64,000 nucleotides of DNA from Amorphophallus konjac (Eukaryota; Streptophyta; Magnoliopsida; Alismatales; Araceae), in the NCBI GenBank assembly GCA_022559845.1, contig CM040117.1:11804856-11868855 (forward strand), written 5' to 3'. Shown here one piece after another: positions 1 through 11,282 of this stretch (its first letter is position 1; each line of letters starts with the position of its first letter). The notes beneath the pieces were generated by a model. The model searched no databases. It saw nothing but the letters and a program-made list of their open reading frames with translations, and was not told the DNA's origin. The translations under genes and the position numbers were made by a program.

Positions 1-797
1 CAACCTCCCTAGCACTGAGGGGACCCATTTAAACCCCGAAAACTTGATCAAAACACAAGATTCGGCTCACTCCCCAAAAACATGCATTTTTCTCAAATCA
101 CCCCGTTTAGCCCGCTCGGCTCACCACGGCCTACGAAACTCGCGGGAAATGAGGTACGCGGGTTGAGGGTCCATCTCCCTACCTCCACCGAAGAAACGAC
201 GCGCCGTGGACGCCGGTCCACGAAGAAAACGCCATTGAAGCCTCGCCGTTCCACGAACCCACGGCCGAGCTTCACCACGCCTCCACCGCCTCGATCCTCA
301 TCCATCCTCGCCCGTGCCTCGCCCGCACCGTCCCCGCCTCGCCCACACTCCACCCCGTCGGCCGCCGGAGGGAGAGGGAGAGAGGAGAGAGCGTGAGAAG
401 AGAGAGGGAGAGAAGAGAGAAATGAGAGGGGAGAGAGAGAAAAGGTTATATATATATAAGAAAATTTGGAAATTCTCAAAAATACTAAAAAATAGAAAAT
501 CACGTTTCCGCGATCTTCGGAACGCACCGATCGCAATGGTACTACTCGCGCCCTGGTGAACGGCCCGGTTCACCCGCAACGAGGTTCCGAAGGAATTACC
601 GAAACACACACCGGGAATCAGAAAACACACGCGGAAAAGCCGCGGAACGCTTCCGGGCCTCCGAAACAACTCCGGATCGTGCCGATCCGAACACGAAAGA
701 TGTCCGAAACGAAATTTTGGACACAACGGAGTCGGACACTCCGAGAAATTAGATCCGAGATCCATGAACAAGGATCCAAAAAATCCGGGGCATTACA
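1..797 (+). mobile_element. 3' part of an LTR (LTR retrotransposon or solo LTR)
   Basis: The segment is noncoding and GC-rich at first, then purine-rich (GA runs near 360-440), with a TATATATATA stretch near 448-458 that could be the LTR promoter. It stops abruptly at CATTACA (797). From 798 onward the DNA aligns with the TNP2 transposase seen again near 39776 in this window, so 797/798 is an insertion junction. An end in ...ACA is typical of LTRs. CTTTC (798-802) would be the target-site copy; its partner lies outside the window. Superfamily cannot be told because no internal coding region is visible. ORFs here lack codon structure and look like chance. Confidence 0.55.
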
Positions 798-2033
798 CTT
801 TCCGAAGACAAAGGGACTCATTTCAGGGAAACACTGTTGAAATGGATTAAGCAGATTAACAACGGGTATCTGGTCGACATATGGCGGCCGGGTGCAAAAT
901 TTATCAGATGTAGTACAACTATCCGGTAGCATACGGCAACTCCCTCGATTTGGAAAGGATCACAACTGGAACAAGAAAAGTATTTTCTAGAAATTTCCTT
1001 CTTGGTCAACTCTTCTAGTACGACACAATCTGGATATCATGCATATCGAGAAGAATGTTTTTGACAATGTGTTCAACACGATCCTGAACATAAAAGGTAA
1101 AACAAAGGATAACGCCAAAGCACGTATGGACTTGAAGATGCTTTGTAAATGTCCAGAACTGGAATTGTAGATTGTACATGGAAAAATTGTGCAGCCTAAA
1201 GTAACTTATGCGCTTAGCGATAAACAGATCAAGGAAGTGTGTCAGTGGTTGAAACAGTTGAGATTCCTAGATAGATATGTGTCCAGCATATGTCGTTGTG
1301 TGAATGTTAATGAGGGGAAAATATATGGATTGAAAAGTCATGACTGTCATGTGTTCATAGAGAGGCTGGTGCCCATTGCATTCCGTGACTTGTTTCCAAA
1401 GCCTGTATGGGGAGCACTGACCGAGATGAGTCAGTTTTTCAAAATTTTATGTGCATCGAAACTCAGACTTCGAGATGTACAAACTATTGAAGATAATGTG
1501 ATCATGACTATTTGCAAGCTAGATAAGATATTTCCTCTAGGCTTCTTCAATTTGATGGAGCACCTGATTATCAATTTGCCATATGAGGCTAGAGTCGGAG
1601 GGCCAGTACAATTTCGATGGATGTATCCATTTGAGAGGTATGTAAGAAGTTTTTTCTCTTTTGGCCGCTACACGTGTACGATATTTATGTCATTGTCAAT
1701 TGAACAAGTCGTTGTAGGTGCATGCATGAATTAAAAATGAAAGTTCGTAATAAGGCGAAGGTGGAGGGTTCGATTACTGAGGCATATATTATTGAAGAAA
1801 TTTTAAACTTCTGTTCAATGTACTTTGAGCTAGAGATTCAAAGTCATCATACTCGACCTCCACGTAATGATGATGGGGGAGTTGCTGATTTGTTCGATCG
1901 GCTCTCTATATTTAAACATCCTCGACGTGTGTTCGGACATTGCTCGACTCGGACGCTCGAAGATAGAGAATTGTACGACGTAGAGATATACATTCTTCTG
2001 AATTGTATTGAGATTGAATCCTATGTTGAGTAA
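798..2033 (+). pseudogene. TNP2-like CACTA transposase, C-terminal half, broken
   Basis: This is the transposase that cuts CACTA elements. The segment aligns along its length with the TNP2 copy at 39776-41023. It carries the stretch around HNLDIMHIEKNVFDNVFNT, then GKIYGLKSHDCHVF, then the DUF4218-type block ending in PFERYVRS. An intron follows near 1636-1717 (GTATGTAAG to GTAG), and a second DUF4218 exon holds KVEGSITEAYIIEEI. Stop codons near 838, 988 and 1168 break the first part. Two of these can be explained by C-to-T changes. The product cannot be made; only family membership is certain. Confidence 0.85.
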
Positions 2034-2138
2034 GTTATTAACTCACATTTCCTTATGTACATAAGTTATTTATCCTTCTTCTTGCCATTTAAGGTAGTAG
2101 TGTATTCATATTACAGATAATTTGATTCAGAATTGGGA

Positions 2139-2555
2139 GAGCTGATGGAATCCAAATCGGATATCCGGTTTGGGCTCGATGCTCAAATTACTCAAATCTT
2201 CAAATGCACTTAGTTTAAAATTAAAGAAGTTGGGTTTGGGGGTCCAAAATCTAAAATATCATTTAGATCGGCGTGCCGATCATTCCAACACGACTTGGGA
2301 GGTAAAAGTGACGTGTAAGAGCCGACGGAATCTAAATCGGATATCCGGTTTGAGCCCGACGCTCAGAAGTGCATTCTCCAAATGCACGTAATTTAAAATT
2401 AAAGAAGTTGGGTTCGGGGTCCAAAATCTAAAATATCACTTTGATCGGCGTGCCAATCGTTCCAGCACGACTTAGGAGGTAAATGTGACTTGTCAGAGCT
2501 GATGGAATCTAAATCGGATACCCAGTTTGAGCTCGGCGCTCAGAAGTGCATTATA
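2139..2555 (+). repeat. Tandem repeat of about 180 bp, 2.3 copies
   Basis: Units start with GAGC(T/C)GA(T/C)GGAATC at about 2139, 2319 and 2497, giving periods of 180 and 178. Each unit contains a CGGATATCCGG palindrome-like core and a purine-rich AAATTAAAGAAGTTGGG stretch. The array replaces the region where CACTA-2 keeps the DUF4216 part of TNP2. Confidence 0.85.
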
Positions 2556-2717
2556 TCTTATTTGAATTTATACAATCAAAGAAAATATTTAATTTATCTG
2601 CTCCATAATATTTTTTATGTTATTTAAATTTATACAATCAAATAAAATATTTAATTTATATGCTCCATAATCTTTTTTTATGAATGCATATTTAATGTTA
2701 TTATTTTTTTATTATAG

Positions 2718-2789
2718 GATCCTCCAGCGAGTGCCGATGGAGGAGACGAGCAGGACGGAGAGGATGAGGATATGGACGGTATTTATTGA
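2718..2789 (+). pseudogene. Terminal exon remnant of the CACTA Transposase_24 gene
   Basis: After an acceptor-like TATAG, a 24-codon exon starts GATCCTCCAGCG and ends in TGA at 2787-2789. The peptide begins DPPASADGGDE and is acidic. It matches the last exon of the CACTA-2 gene at 46646-46693, which begins DPPAAGDGGDA. No other exon of that gene survives in this element. Confidence 0.6.
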
Positions 2790-2929
2790 TTTTTTTATTA
2801 TTATAAAATCGATAAATATTATTGTGTTTCGTTTCTTGCATATCTTTTGTTTTTCTTGTGATGGATTGTTTTTATATTTTTTATTTAAATAGGTTCTTTA
2901 TATAAAAATTATGTATTTAAAAAAAATAA

Positions 2930-3379
2930 AAAATCATTTGCGATGGATATTTCGACGAATCCTTCGAAAAGTTTACGACGGAATTATCGACGAAATAATA
3001 ATTTCATCAGAAAACTAATATATTTTATTTATTTTAACGGTACAAATTCAGACGAAATTTACGACGATACTGGAGATCCGTCGGAAAAACTTCGAACAGC
3101 ATTTCAGACGAAATATAATATGTCGCAACTATTTACGGTGGAATTGGGGACGGATAGAGAAATCCGTCAGAACTATAACATGCCAAATATTACCGACGGA
3201 AGTTCCGTCAACCATATATCTGTCGAATTCCGACGGATATCCGATGGAATACTTTTCCATCGGAATTAACGACAACGATTCCCCGACGAACCGTATGCAT
3301 CGAAAATACGTCCGAAATCCATCGGAAAATTACTTTCCGATGGATAAGTCCGTCGGAAACTCCGCCTTTTCTTGTAGTG
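2930..3379 (+). repeat. CACTA-1 right subterminal repeat region and terminal inverted repeat
   Basis: The words CGACGG, CCGTCG, TCCGTCGG and ATCCGTC recur every 10-30 bp in both orientations. This is typical of the subterminal zone bound by the accessory transposase protein. The region ends with CCTTTTCTTGTAGTG. The next three bases are AGA (3380-3382), the expected target duplication. Confidence 0.8.
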
Positions 3380-3547
3380 AGACCCAAGCAAAACCTCTTT
3401 TTTTAATTACTTTGGGGGCCTCTCTCTCTCTCTCTCTCTCTCTCTGAGATTTAGCATCAAACACATAAGATTTGGCTTTTCGTAACAACCCCTTCCATGG
3501 ATATCACATCATATTGGCTAACTTCAGATAGATGAATTCACTAGACA

Positions 3548-3588
<41 letters not shown>

Positions 3589-5650
3589 TATTTAGCATCA
3601 AACACATAAGATTTGGCTTTTCACATCTCTCTCACTCTCTCTCTGATTTAGCATCGAAAACATAAGATTTGTCTTTTCGTAACATCCCCTTCCATGGATA
3701 GTTTATTTCCTTGAAATGTCTTTGAGTCTCAAGTTTACTTGTATCACATCATATTGGCTGACTTCAGACTCACAAATGCACTAGACATACTTCTCTCTCT
3801 CTTCAAGTCTCAAGTTTACTTGTATGTAACATCCGGCCATGGAAATTTTACTTTCTTGAAATGTCTTTCAGTCTCAAGTTTACTTGTATCACATCATATC
3901 GGCTGACTTTAGACTCCCTACTATGAGTCAGACTGAGTCTAGACTATGGCCTAAATGCTGTAGAAAGAAAATGACGAATTCACTAAACTTACTTCAATAA
4001 GAATTAGTTATTCAATGTTATCTGCATAGCTACACCATGCATTAAGTATGGTTGACAACTTGTCCCTCATATACAAGCTTTGAAATAATAGACTAGATAA
4101 GGCCCATAGTGTAAATTATTAACTAACAGAAAAGGGAATGGACTGCAACCAGGAACCTGACAAATAGGAACAGCATGTGTTTGGTCTGAAGGGGTTATAT
4201 AAAATATACATGCTTAGGCAACATAGATGTCAAATAATTTATGGCCAAAATAAAATATTGCTCCGTATGCCTGAACTCTTTCAAATAATAGACAAACGAT
4301 AATGACTTCCCAGTTTACATGCACAATTTCCCTCCCCTCTTGTTAATGATACAGTTACGTGCTTGCCTAGCAGTGACTATGTAGTGAGTAATAATATCTA
4401 GTTTAGCAATAAATTTGGATAAAATTACATGATTACTATCACTCCATTCCACCCATTCCGTCATGATTGACATTAATGTTGCAATGCTGGTAGCACATTG
4501 ACTTCAAAAATCTAGTGCTCCATCAGTACCAATAAATTCATCGCTATTTTACCATCAAGTATATGACTAATTGTTCTTTAAGTGGCAATAAATATTTGGA
4601 TTCATGTGTTAGAGATCTTAAGCCGACCCCAAAGTAATGAGACAAAGCATAATGATGATAGAATGATGGATAAATACAGAATCATTCTTTTACATATATC
4701 TTAATGACTATAAGGATTGAAGTCATTAGAGACTAAAATCTAATGAGATTAAGTGAGATTAGAGTTTAAAATCTCCTATTAGAGTTTACATATACTTGAG
4801 ATTAGGGTTTAAATTAGTTTGCAATTACAGTTTAAGTGAGATTAGAGTTTAAATATCACTTGATCTTCTGAGATTTGATATTAAGGTTTAAATCTCATTG
4901 AGCCCTAATGATCTCCCATTTTTGAAACTTAATGTTCAGGTATTTGAGGGAACAAGTTTGAACTAGCTGGTTCCCAATTTGAACCGGAATCAGGACAGGA
5001 GTCGGCCGGCCCGGCCCTAACTAGTCCTAGAACTGGAATCGATTTTGCAAACCTTGCTATGTAACATGGTGGCCCCCTGCACTGCATGATGGAAGAGGGA
5101 AATAATTGGGGATGGGGAAGGATGAGGGCAACAAAGAAAAAAAATTATGGTGATTTACTCGTTTATTCTTTTTTGTTGTGTCAAATTCATTGATTTTTTT
5201 GAAAGTGGATGGTACCAGTGTATATAAATGAAAAGAAAGGAGAACACAAGTGTAATAAATAAACTCAAAATATCCCTATACAAAAAAGCACATCTAGAGA
5301 TGTGACACTCACTTATCCCCCTAGTAGCTCAAAAAAAGAAGAGTTATGAGAATCCATATTACACAGTTTAACCCATTCTCTCACCCTCACCCCAACAAAA
5401 TCCCAACTCATTTCTAGGACCATTGCCTCGTTTCTAAAGATTCTTTTTTTCTTCTCCCCACAGACAACCCACAAGGTGGCATTGTATCGAACTCATTTCC
5501 TTGTAAACTAACTGATATAAGCCTAAAGTATTCTATACCTACAATCCACAAGTGAGACAACCCAATATTTAGACAAATAAATAAAAAAAGGTATCTTTAT
5601 TTCTAACTGTAGATTAGAGATGTTCCCAGCATTAACGATCATACAATATC
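3380..5650. other. Noncoding stretch without a recognised gene
   Basis: I see no long reading frame or domain. The stretch holds (TC)n microsatellites near 3419-3445 and 3551-3584. A short imperfect repeat containing TTAGCATC(A/G)AA(A/C)ACATAAGATTTG(G/T)CTTTT occurs near 3451, 3593 and 3647. The phrase TCAAGTTTACTTGTATC is repeated near 3730 and 3872. Around 4740-4900 there is degenerate GAGATTAGAGTTTAAA-type repetition. This may be old intergenic DNA or very decayed repeats. Confidence 0.6.
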
Positions 5651-7950
5651 TGTAACATCCCTAGATTTTTTTTGATTTTTTTAGGAATTAAATAAAATTA
5701 TTAAGTATTTAAAAGGCATAATGGGCTATTAAAAGAATTAGAGTTAAATAAATTAAATTGAAAGCCCAATTTATAACCAAGTAAATAGGCCCACTTAAAT
5801 TAGGCCCATAAAGCTAATTCTAAGGCTTTTAAGGCCCAAACCCACTCTAGAAACATAATAGGATTATTTTGGATAATTAGGGGGTAATTATAGAAGGGAA
5901 TTTGAATACAAATTCAAATTCTGGCGCCTTGGAAGAAGGCGATCTATTGCGAGACCGCCATCTTATGAAGGCGGTCCAATGATGACAACTACCTCCTTCT
6001 GAAAATGGGATTTTTCGAGGCATGAAAAAATTAGATTTTTCCCATCTCAATCGCCATGGATCGATGCTATCCAATGAGGAAAGATGTCTAAGACTCTTAG
6101 GGATCGATTCTAACCCCAATAAGGACGCCTAGTTCGATCTAATCCCTCAACCCTAGGCCAACTGTATAAATAGAGCCCAGATTCGACCTGTGCGAACCTT
6201 ACTTTTGGATCGCGTAGTTCGGAGGTAAGACGTCGTCTTCTTAGGTTGGTCCTTTAGAGGTTTTTATTCCCTTTAGTATCTTCTAACCCTCTGTCAATTT
6301 TCACGATAGGAGATCAAGTATCCAGAGAGTTAGAATGTCCGGAAGTAGCTATTTCTCTATAGAAAGCACAGGAACAAGCGTGTTCTTCCGGCAAAGACCC
6401 GAAGTTTAGGGACCTTATCAGAGGTATTTTCGAGTTAAGTCTTTAGAGGTAATGGTTCCCATTTATGTCTTCTAACTTCCCTCCAAATCTCATGAATTTA
6501 GGTCGAGAGGTTAAGGAGTTAGAAGGTCTGAAAGTCGCTGGTTCTACGCAGTGACGCGCAAGAACTGGGGTGTTCTTCTAGCAAGGAATTTGAAATTTAG
6601 AGCCTGTCCCTAGAGGTAGGTTATCTCATGATGGCTCAAACAACGTATTAGGAGTAAAAGCCCCATGTTTTCTCTTGATTTCATGCTTTCTACACATCGT
6701 ATTTCATATTTTTCCCTTACTGCACAATAGCCCTTTTAGTTCGTGCTGTCCATAACATCTTAACTAGAAAAGATAAGAATTTTGATTAAATCCATGCCTT
6801 TCTATGCTTTCGAATAATGCTATCATGTTTTAGCTCAGTTTTTCATGCGTTTTGCGTTATTTATTTGCCCTAGAATAGGCCATGAACGCACGGTTACCTT
6901 CTGTCTGTTGCAGACAGAAGGCGGTCCATCAGAGACCGCTATTGTCAAGTGGCGGTTCTCAATGAACCGCTATTCTCAAAAGGTGGTTCTCGCCAGACCG
7001 TTTTCTGTTAACCCTAAACAGAATGCTGATTAGCCCTTATAAATATATGCTCAGCTTAAGTAATTAGGCCCTGTTCCTAGTTATGTCATTGCATTCATGA
7101 TTTTGGTTATATTATGCATCAATCATGATAGATTTTATGCCCTTCAGGTTTTAGAAATTTATTTTTAATCTTATGTTAATTTTATGCCAAAATTATATAG
7201 TCTTGTATTAAAGATACTTTTCTATGTTTTGTGGAACTCGCTACATTAGTATTATGATCGCTGTTTTACATGTTTCACTCTTATCCCTTATCTTTCTTGG
7301 TTAAGTATATAGCACGTACTCCGGTATGTGGCTATTAGGCCACATGCACTTGATAGGAACACTTTTTGGACTTGTGATCCTCTCTGTTGGATATTCCTTC
7401 CGCCGGAATATGTGATCATCTTTCAAGGCCTTCATAAGTCTCCACGAGCATGGGATTCCCATTAGGACGCCGAGCTGGTTGTACCCTAAAAGCGTAATGG
7501 TATCGAAAGCACTTGAGTTCCCGCATTTTTCTATGAACAGACCTGAATGCGGCCATCAGGAGACCGCTACTTCATGATAGCGGTCCTAACGCGACAACTT
7601 TCTGGTTTCAACACTCATTGCGTCGACTCTGTCCTTTATGCGTCGACTCATTCTGAAGGCGGTTTTGACTTGACCGCTATTTTAAGAAGACGGTCTTCAC
7701 TTGACCGCGTCTTCCCAGATTATGTCTAACCCGTGGTTTGACCAAAAGGGTTAAGTCTACTTTGTTCCTAGATGGTATTTTGATTATCTGGAACCCAAAC
7801 ATTATTCAATAAGTCATCAATGAATTGTGAAAATTAACGAATGTACCGTTATGCTACCGGATTCCTTCCATAGCATGACCTTGTCATTAATTCGTCCTTG
7901 AACTCTCATGATTCGTATTTGGTGCATCCTTACTGCGGAGTCCCTCTAGG
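5651..7950 (+). mobile_element. Truncated gypsy-like LTR
   Basis: It starts TGTAACATCCC at 5651, a common plant Ty3/gypsy LTR start. It carries a promoter-like TATAAATAG at 6165-6173 and long noncoding sequence typical of chromovirus LTRs. It has many short palindromic islands (GACCGC ... GCGGTC) near 5940-5980, 6910-6990 and 7550-7710. No polyprotein follows, because copia-1 begins at 7951. The LTR is therefore truncated or interrupted. The family is uncertain. Confidence 0.55.
6165..6173 (+). promoter_or_regulatory. Probable LTR TATA box
   Basis: TATAAATAG lies about 515 bp into the LTR, followed by a pyrimidine-rich leader. Position and sequence fit the core promoter of an LTR. Confidence 0.5.
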
Positions 7951-9373
7951 TGATTTTGATGATAACAAAACCCCGGTATGGCCAACAGGTTGATAACTTC
8001 CACAACTGCTGTAGCAAGAGCACTTGTAAGCTCTCAAAGCCTTTTTCATCAAAGCAAATGCTCAAATCCATCTTGCCTCAAGAATGCCCAGATTTAGTCA
8101 AACCAAGTTCAAATTACATGGATCAAAATGTAGACACACAAGTCCTTTGTATAAGGATATGTTTTATGGGCTAACAATGTTATTTTTGCAGGTTTTCCAG
8201 AGTCCGATCGACCTATCCAATTGGTGCGGTCGACCTAACTTTCCAGCACCCAGAACTCTCCAAATTTACAGAGTTCGGTCGACCGCCAGCCCTGGACCGG
8301 TCGACCGATTCTCCCAGAGCTGAAAGCCACAACTTCTGTTACAGTTAGGTCGACTGACCGACCTTGACCGGTCGATCGAACCCCTCGAAGCCCCTATTTT
8401 TGACTTTGTTTTCTACACGAGGGAGAAGCATATTTTAAGGATTTTTTAATCCCAAAAGTCTCCAGACATGCCTGAATTTGTGGATCTGTGTCTTGACATG
8501 TCCCTTGACCATTCAAGGGTTATATAAACATCTCTATGGGGTAGGAAACCCTAATCACAAAAGGGGATCAAAGGAAGGCTATCAAAGGAGAAAAAAAGCT
8601 AAAGGAGAAAAAGAGCTAAAGGAAATCAAGCTGAGAAGTAAGCTTTATCAAAGATCTTCTTCATCCACTAAGGAGGAGCTTAAATCTGAAGTTTTTTTGT
8701 GTGTTTCTACTTGTATTTTCCATTGAGTTTCAAGTGTGTGTTTTTGTAATCTCTAAACATCTCTGTATGTGTGGATCTACCCAGATCCGTGTGTGCGGCT
8801 TTCCTTCACGTTTCTATGTGATTCGGTGCTTGTACACCTTCGTGGGAGTTTCGAACTCTTCACGAGTGTGTGTGTGTGTGTGTGTGTTTTGTTCTTATAA
8901 TCCTTTACAAGATAATATGTGAATCCTCACAGTTAGTGAGGGGTGGATGTAGGTTGCCATCGTTGCATCGGAACCACCTAAAAATTATTATCCTTGGTAT
9001 GGTTTGATCCTTTTCTCCTGCCCTCGTTCTGTGCTAGCACACACTTTATCACTCTCTTACGTTTTCCATTCAGATCTAGCATAATTTGTCATTTCTACAT
9101 TAGATCTTTGGTATATCAAAAGGTAGGTTCAGATTGACAAGGCCACTCTTGTCAGGAAGATAATACCTTCTATGAGCAGAATCTTCAGATTTATATCTCC
9201 GCCATAGATTTGCTGTGTGTGATAGGTTTTGATAGATCTATTTGTTATTCCATCAGATCCAGGTCTCTAAAAGGTTGTTTCATCATATCTGTTTAATTCT
9301 GGTAAAAGTTTTGTAAAATTTGTAATCACCCAATTCACCCCCCCTCTTGGGTGTCATTGATCGTGGGACTTCA
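7951..9373 (+). repeat. copia-1 5' LTR
   Basis: It begins TGATTTTGATGATAAC and ends in CTTCA directly before the primer site, about 1.42 kb. It contains TATATAAA at 8521-8528, a (GT)n run near 8868-8887, and a cluster of GGTCGACC-type palindromes at 8206-8375. The start is inferred because the 3' LTR is absent. Confidence 0.75.
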
Positions 9374-9375
9374 AT

Positions 9376-9386
9376 TGGTATCAGAG
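9376..9386 (+). promoter_or_regulatory. copia-1 primer binding site (initiator tRNA-Met)
   Basis: TGGTATCAGAG follows the LTR end by two bases. It matches the complement of the 3' end of plant initiator tRNA-Met. Confidence 0.85.
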
Positions 9387-9437
9387 ATAAGGCTCTACTT
9401 TTTTCAGATCTAACGATCTAGAGTCAGATCCAGATCA

Positions 9438-11282
9438 ATGGCCAACAAGGGGATGATGCCTGAAGGTCACTCCATCCACTGCCCTCCATACTTCGATGGC
9501 TCGAATTACTCCTATTGGAAAAATAGAATGCATGTTTTTCTGAGAGTCCAAGAGTACGAGATCTGGAGGGTGGTGGACAAGGGCCCACATGAGCTTTCCA
9601 AAGATGAAGACGAGTGGACCCTTGAGGATATTAAAAAATTCACAGTAAATTTTAATGCTATGAACATTATGCAATGTGCTATCCATCCTAATGAGTTTTC
9701 TCGTGTATCCATGTGCAGTTCAGCAAAGGAGATGTGGGACAAGCTGCGGCTTATCTATGAAGGAACCTTCGAGGTCAAGGAGACCAAAGCCAACCTACTC
9801 GTTAGAGATTATGAGCTATTCAAAATGAAACCTAAAGAAACCATCTCTGAGATGTTCGCAAGACTGACTGAGATCACTAATGGTCTCAAGAGTCTCGGAA
9901 AGGAATACACCAACTCTGAGCTCGTGAGGAAGGTGTTAAGATCCCTTTCACCCGCCTGGCATACAAAAGCCATAGTCATTGAGGATTCGAAGAATCTCTC
10001 CACACTCTCCATGGATGAGCTCATAGGGTCACTCATGACCTATGAAATAAACATCAAAAGAATTACGGAGGAGGAATCCAAGAAGAAGAAAACCATGGCC
10101 TTGAAAGCCAACCAGTCTTGTGATGACTCCTAAGAAGAGGAGTCCAGCGAAGGTAGTAATGAAGAAGAAGACTTGGCTATGCTGACCCACCAAGTGAAGA
10201 AATTTTTAAGAAGAAAGAAGAATTTCTAAGAAAATTTCAGAAAGGGGCAAAGGAAGCCCGTTCAAACCAAGGGCGAGCCGAGCAAGCCTAACAATGTTAT
10301 TTGCTATGAATGCAAGAAGCCCGGGCACATGAGAGAAGAGTACCCAGATCTGAAAATAAAGTTCAAGAAAGAAAAATTCAGAAAGCCACAAGCCATGGTC
10401 GCCACATGGAGCAATGAAGAGGACAAACAGTCCGAAGAGGAGCAGCAAGAGCTCGTAGAAAGCTTGTGCCTTGTGGCACACGAAGATGATTCAACTGAGG
10501 TAAATTTTGACCCTGACTTTATCTCAAATAAATAATGGAAATTCGAGTATGAAAAGTTATATACGAAATACAGGAAAATCAGATCTGAAAATAAAACTCT
10601 CAAAAAGAAAATTGAAGATTTAACACATGAGGGTACTTCTGTTAAGTTTGAGAAACTAGAACATGAATGGTTCGAATTAACAGAAGAAAAAGAAAACTTG
10701 TTATAAATAATTTCAGACACTGAGAAAAATCGAGAAGAGTTGATGTGAAAAATGTCTGAAATGGAAATGAATTTTGAAAAATTAAAAAATGAAGAAGAAG
10801 TTCTGAAATCCACAAATTCAAAACTCGAAAAGAAGAATGTGAGCCTGAATGAAGAGGTTGCTGAATTGTAGTCCACCTTATCTAGGTTTGTCAAAGGTAA
10901 ACAAAACTTAGATAACTTGTTGGGAGTTAAGGTTAACTTCCAGGAAGAAGGGTTGGGGTACATTCCCCAAAATAAAAAATCATTTGAGCACAAGATCACA
11001 ACTTCCTTTGTTCATGAAAAGGACAATAACTGTGCTTCATGTTCATACACAAAGCCTAAACATGTCCAACCTAAACCACACAAATTTTAAAGAAGGTTTT
11101 CAAATGTTAACTGCTTTCACTATGGTAGATTTGGTCATATTATTGCTAATTATTGGTTCAAACAAAACACTCAAAGAAACCATGCTGCTTGGAGCAGAAA
11201 AAGATATGTGCAGAATTGGACTAACTCCTATGGACCCAAATTAGTTTGGGTACCAAAAACAATTACATGAGAATGTTATTTC
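9438..11282 (+). pseudogene. copia-1 gag (nucleocapsid) region with stops
   Basis: The gag protein would form the cytoplasmic particle that packages the RNA. The start at 9438 follows the primer site and opens with a SIRE-type gag domain (PPYFDGSNYSYWKNRM). The retrotransposon-gag core (EMWDKL, ETKANLLVRDYELFKMK) follows. The first zinc knuckle near 10305 reads CYECKKPGHMREEY, so its last Cys is Tyr. A second finger-like motif near 11110 (CFHYGRFGHI) has also lost a Cys. The C-terminal part is charged and coiled-coil-like. Stops occur at 10131, 10227, 10532 and later, with no frameshift. It is not functional. Confidence 0.85.

Larger units (their letters stand above)
798..3379 (+). mobile_element. 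CACTA-1: right-hand part of a decayed CACTA (En/Spm) transposon
   Basis: It begins inside TNP2-like coding sequence because an LTR interrupts it at 797. It continues through the end of TNP2, a 180-bp tandem repeat, a terminal exon like that of CACTA-2, and a subterminal region full of CCGACGG/CGTCGG words. It ends with CTTGTAGTG at 3371-3379, the complement of the CACTACAAG terminus. Compared with CACTA-2, nearly all of the Transposase_24 gene and most of the DUF4216 part of TNP2 are missing. It is therefore an internally deleted, non-autonomous copy. The left end is outside the window. Confidence 0.85.

Noticed and set aside
93..771. Long overlapping ORFs on both strands at the window start
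   Set aside because: They arise from GC- and purine-rich LTR sequence; overlapping open frames on both strands and low complexity argue against coding.
5150..5640. Possible 3' end of a non-LTR element (T-rich runs and reverse-oriented sequence)
   Set aside because: No reverse transcriptase motif, clear poly(A) end or target duplication was found.
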